From Neorhizobium huautlense (lineage in GTDB: Bacteria > Pseudomonadota > Alphaproteobacteria > Rhizobiales > Rhizobiaceae), in the NCBI RefSeq assembly GCF_030811685.1, contig NZ_JAUSRF010000021.1:1-64000 (forward strand): a stretch of 64,000 nt of DNA, written 5' to 3'. The notes under the pieces were generated by a model. It was not told where the DNA came from, did not search any database, and saw only the letters and a program-made list of their open reading frames with translations. The position numbers and the translations under genes are program-made. Within the stretch, counting starts at the first letter, position 1. The number at the start of each line of letters is the position of its first letter. Positions 63,443 through 64,000 of the stretch are shown here, one piece after another.

Positions 63443-64000
63443 TTATTCCGAAGCAGCAGCTTCGTCGGCAGCGTCGTCTTCGATACCGGCAGCCGGAGCA
63501 ACGATCGTTGCGATGGTAAAGTCGCGGTCGGTGATGACCGGACGAACGCCCTTCGGCAGCTTGACGGCGGAGATGTGGATGCTGTCGCCAACCTTGGCGC
63601 CAGCCAGGTCAACCGTCAGGAATTCCGGGATCTGGTCAGCTGGGCAGTGCAGTTCGACCGTGTGGCGAACGATGTTGAGAACGCCGCCCTGCTTGATGGC
63701 CGACTTGTCTTCGTTTTCGAAGTGAACCGGAACTTCGACGTTGACTTCGGTCTTTGCAGACACGCGCAGGAAGTCGACATGCATGGTGAAGTCGCGGACC
63801 GGGTCCAGCTGGTAGTCCTTCGGCAGAACGTTGATTTTCTTGCCATCGAGAACGATGGTCGCGATCGTCGTCATGAAACCGCCGGCGTGGATACGCTTGG
63901 TGACTTCGTTCGTGGACAGGGCGATAGAAATCGGGGCCTGCTTGTCACCATAGATGACAGCGGGAATGAGACCATTGCGGCGAAGTTCACGGGAGGACCC
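63443..64000 (-). CDS. rplY: large ribosomal subunit protein bL25 (CTC type), 5' end off the window
   Basis: At least 185 codons are present; the true start lies beyond base 64000. The frame stays open through 63875-64000 (GSSRELRRNGLIPAVIYGDK precedes the internal Met at 63874), so the ATG there is not the start. The C-terminal half (LPKDYQLDPVRDFTMHVDFL, then VPVHFENEDKS and GGVLNIVRHTVELHCPADQ) is the CTC-type beta domain. It binds 5S rRNA. The family is about 200 aa, so roughly 15-20 residues are missing. Confidence 0.95.
   Translation of the reverse strand, partial: GSSRELRRNGLIPAVIYGDKQAPISIALSTNEVTKRIHAGGFMTTIATIVLDGKKINVLPKDYQLDPVRDFTMHVDFLRVSAKTEVNVEVPVHFENEDKSAIKQGGVLNIVRHTVELHCPADQIPEFLTVDLAGAKVGDSIHISAVKLPKGVRPVITDRDFTIATIVAPAAGIEDDAADEAAASE

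Noticed and set aside
63443..63874. rplY starting at the internal ATG (63874)
   Set aside because: The frame continues to the window edge with conserved bL25 sequence, so the ATG is internal.

Overview
The window reads as a chromosomal segment of an alphaproteobacterium of the Rhizobiaceae (Agrobacterium/Rhizobium/Sinorhizobium group). The reasons are a Porin_2 (RopA/Omp2b-type) porin, a fused trpE(G) gene behind a leader ORF with three consecutive Trp codons, a long-form leuA, separate petA-petB-petC genes, a ClpS2-type adaptor, several xWxxF-tailed chemoreceptors and a RIME-like intergenic palindrome. The last gene (rplY) runs off the right edge. No rRNA, tRNA, insertion sequence, prophage or CRISPR array was seen.

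Layout. 0-4 kb: a porin with a long regulatory upstream region, a TetR regulator, and a two-gene operon of a LuxR-type regulator and a lone PAS protein. 4-12.5 kb: formate-THF ligase, an extensin-like periplasmic protein, the trp leader/attenuator and trpE(G), a GNAT, a cation efflux protein overlapping queF, and a ClpP paralogue. 12.5-25.6 kb: a CHASE/PAS/GGDEF/EAL protein, a BenE-type transporter, a newly proposed Leu-rich leader ahead of leuA, an ECF-like sigma/anti-sigma pair, a metallophosphoesterase, Nudix, glutathionyl-hydroquinone reductase, GNATs and an MFS permease. 25.7-32.6 kb: a four-gene MoxR / DUF58 / BatA-DUF4159 / membrane protein operon. 32.8-38.4 kb: a DUF1285 / Nudix / CCA-transferase operon with 4-nt overlaps, a YefM-YoeB toxin-antitoxin pair, hemF, trmL and small conserved proteins. 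38.7-49.3 kb: three paralogous chemoreceptors flanked by two homologous ABC exporters. 49.3-53.4 kb: a membrane endonuclease/phosphatase-fold protein diverging from petABC (cytochrome bc1), with a perfect FNR/FixK box between them. 53.5-64 kb: apt, a LysE exporter, two MaoC proteins behind ychF, a VapBC-like pair, clpS, a DUF2236 protein, pth, a binding-protein/GGDEF-EAL pair and rplY.

The most useful non-obvious observations are regulatory. trpL, a proposed leuL and the second ABC exporter each have a promoter whose -10 box lies only 6-8 nt before the ATG, so their mRNAs are probably leaderless. The leuA leader has six Leu codons within ten and mutually exclusive hairpins, but no U-tract terminator. 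A TTGAT-N4-ATCAA box sits at a position that fits activation of petABC. The LuxR-type protein appears to have Cys where acyl-homoserine-lactone receptors carry the ligand-binding Asp. The sigma-like protein has a degenerate region 4.

Start codons were re-chosen from Shine-Dalgarno position where the longest open frame was implausible; these choices are stated gene by gene. All family assignments come from reading motifs, not from database searches.
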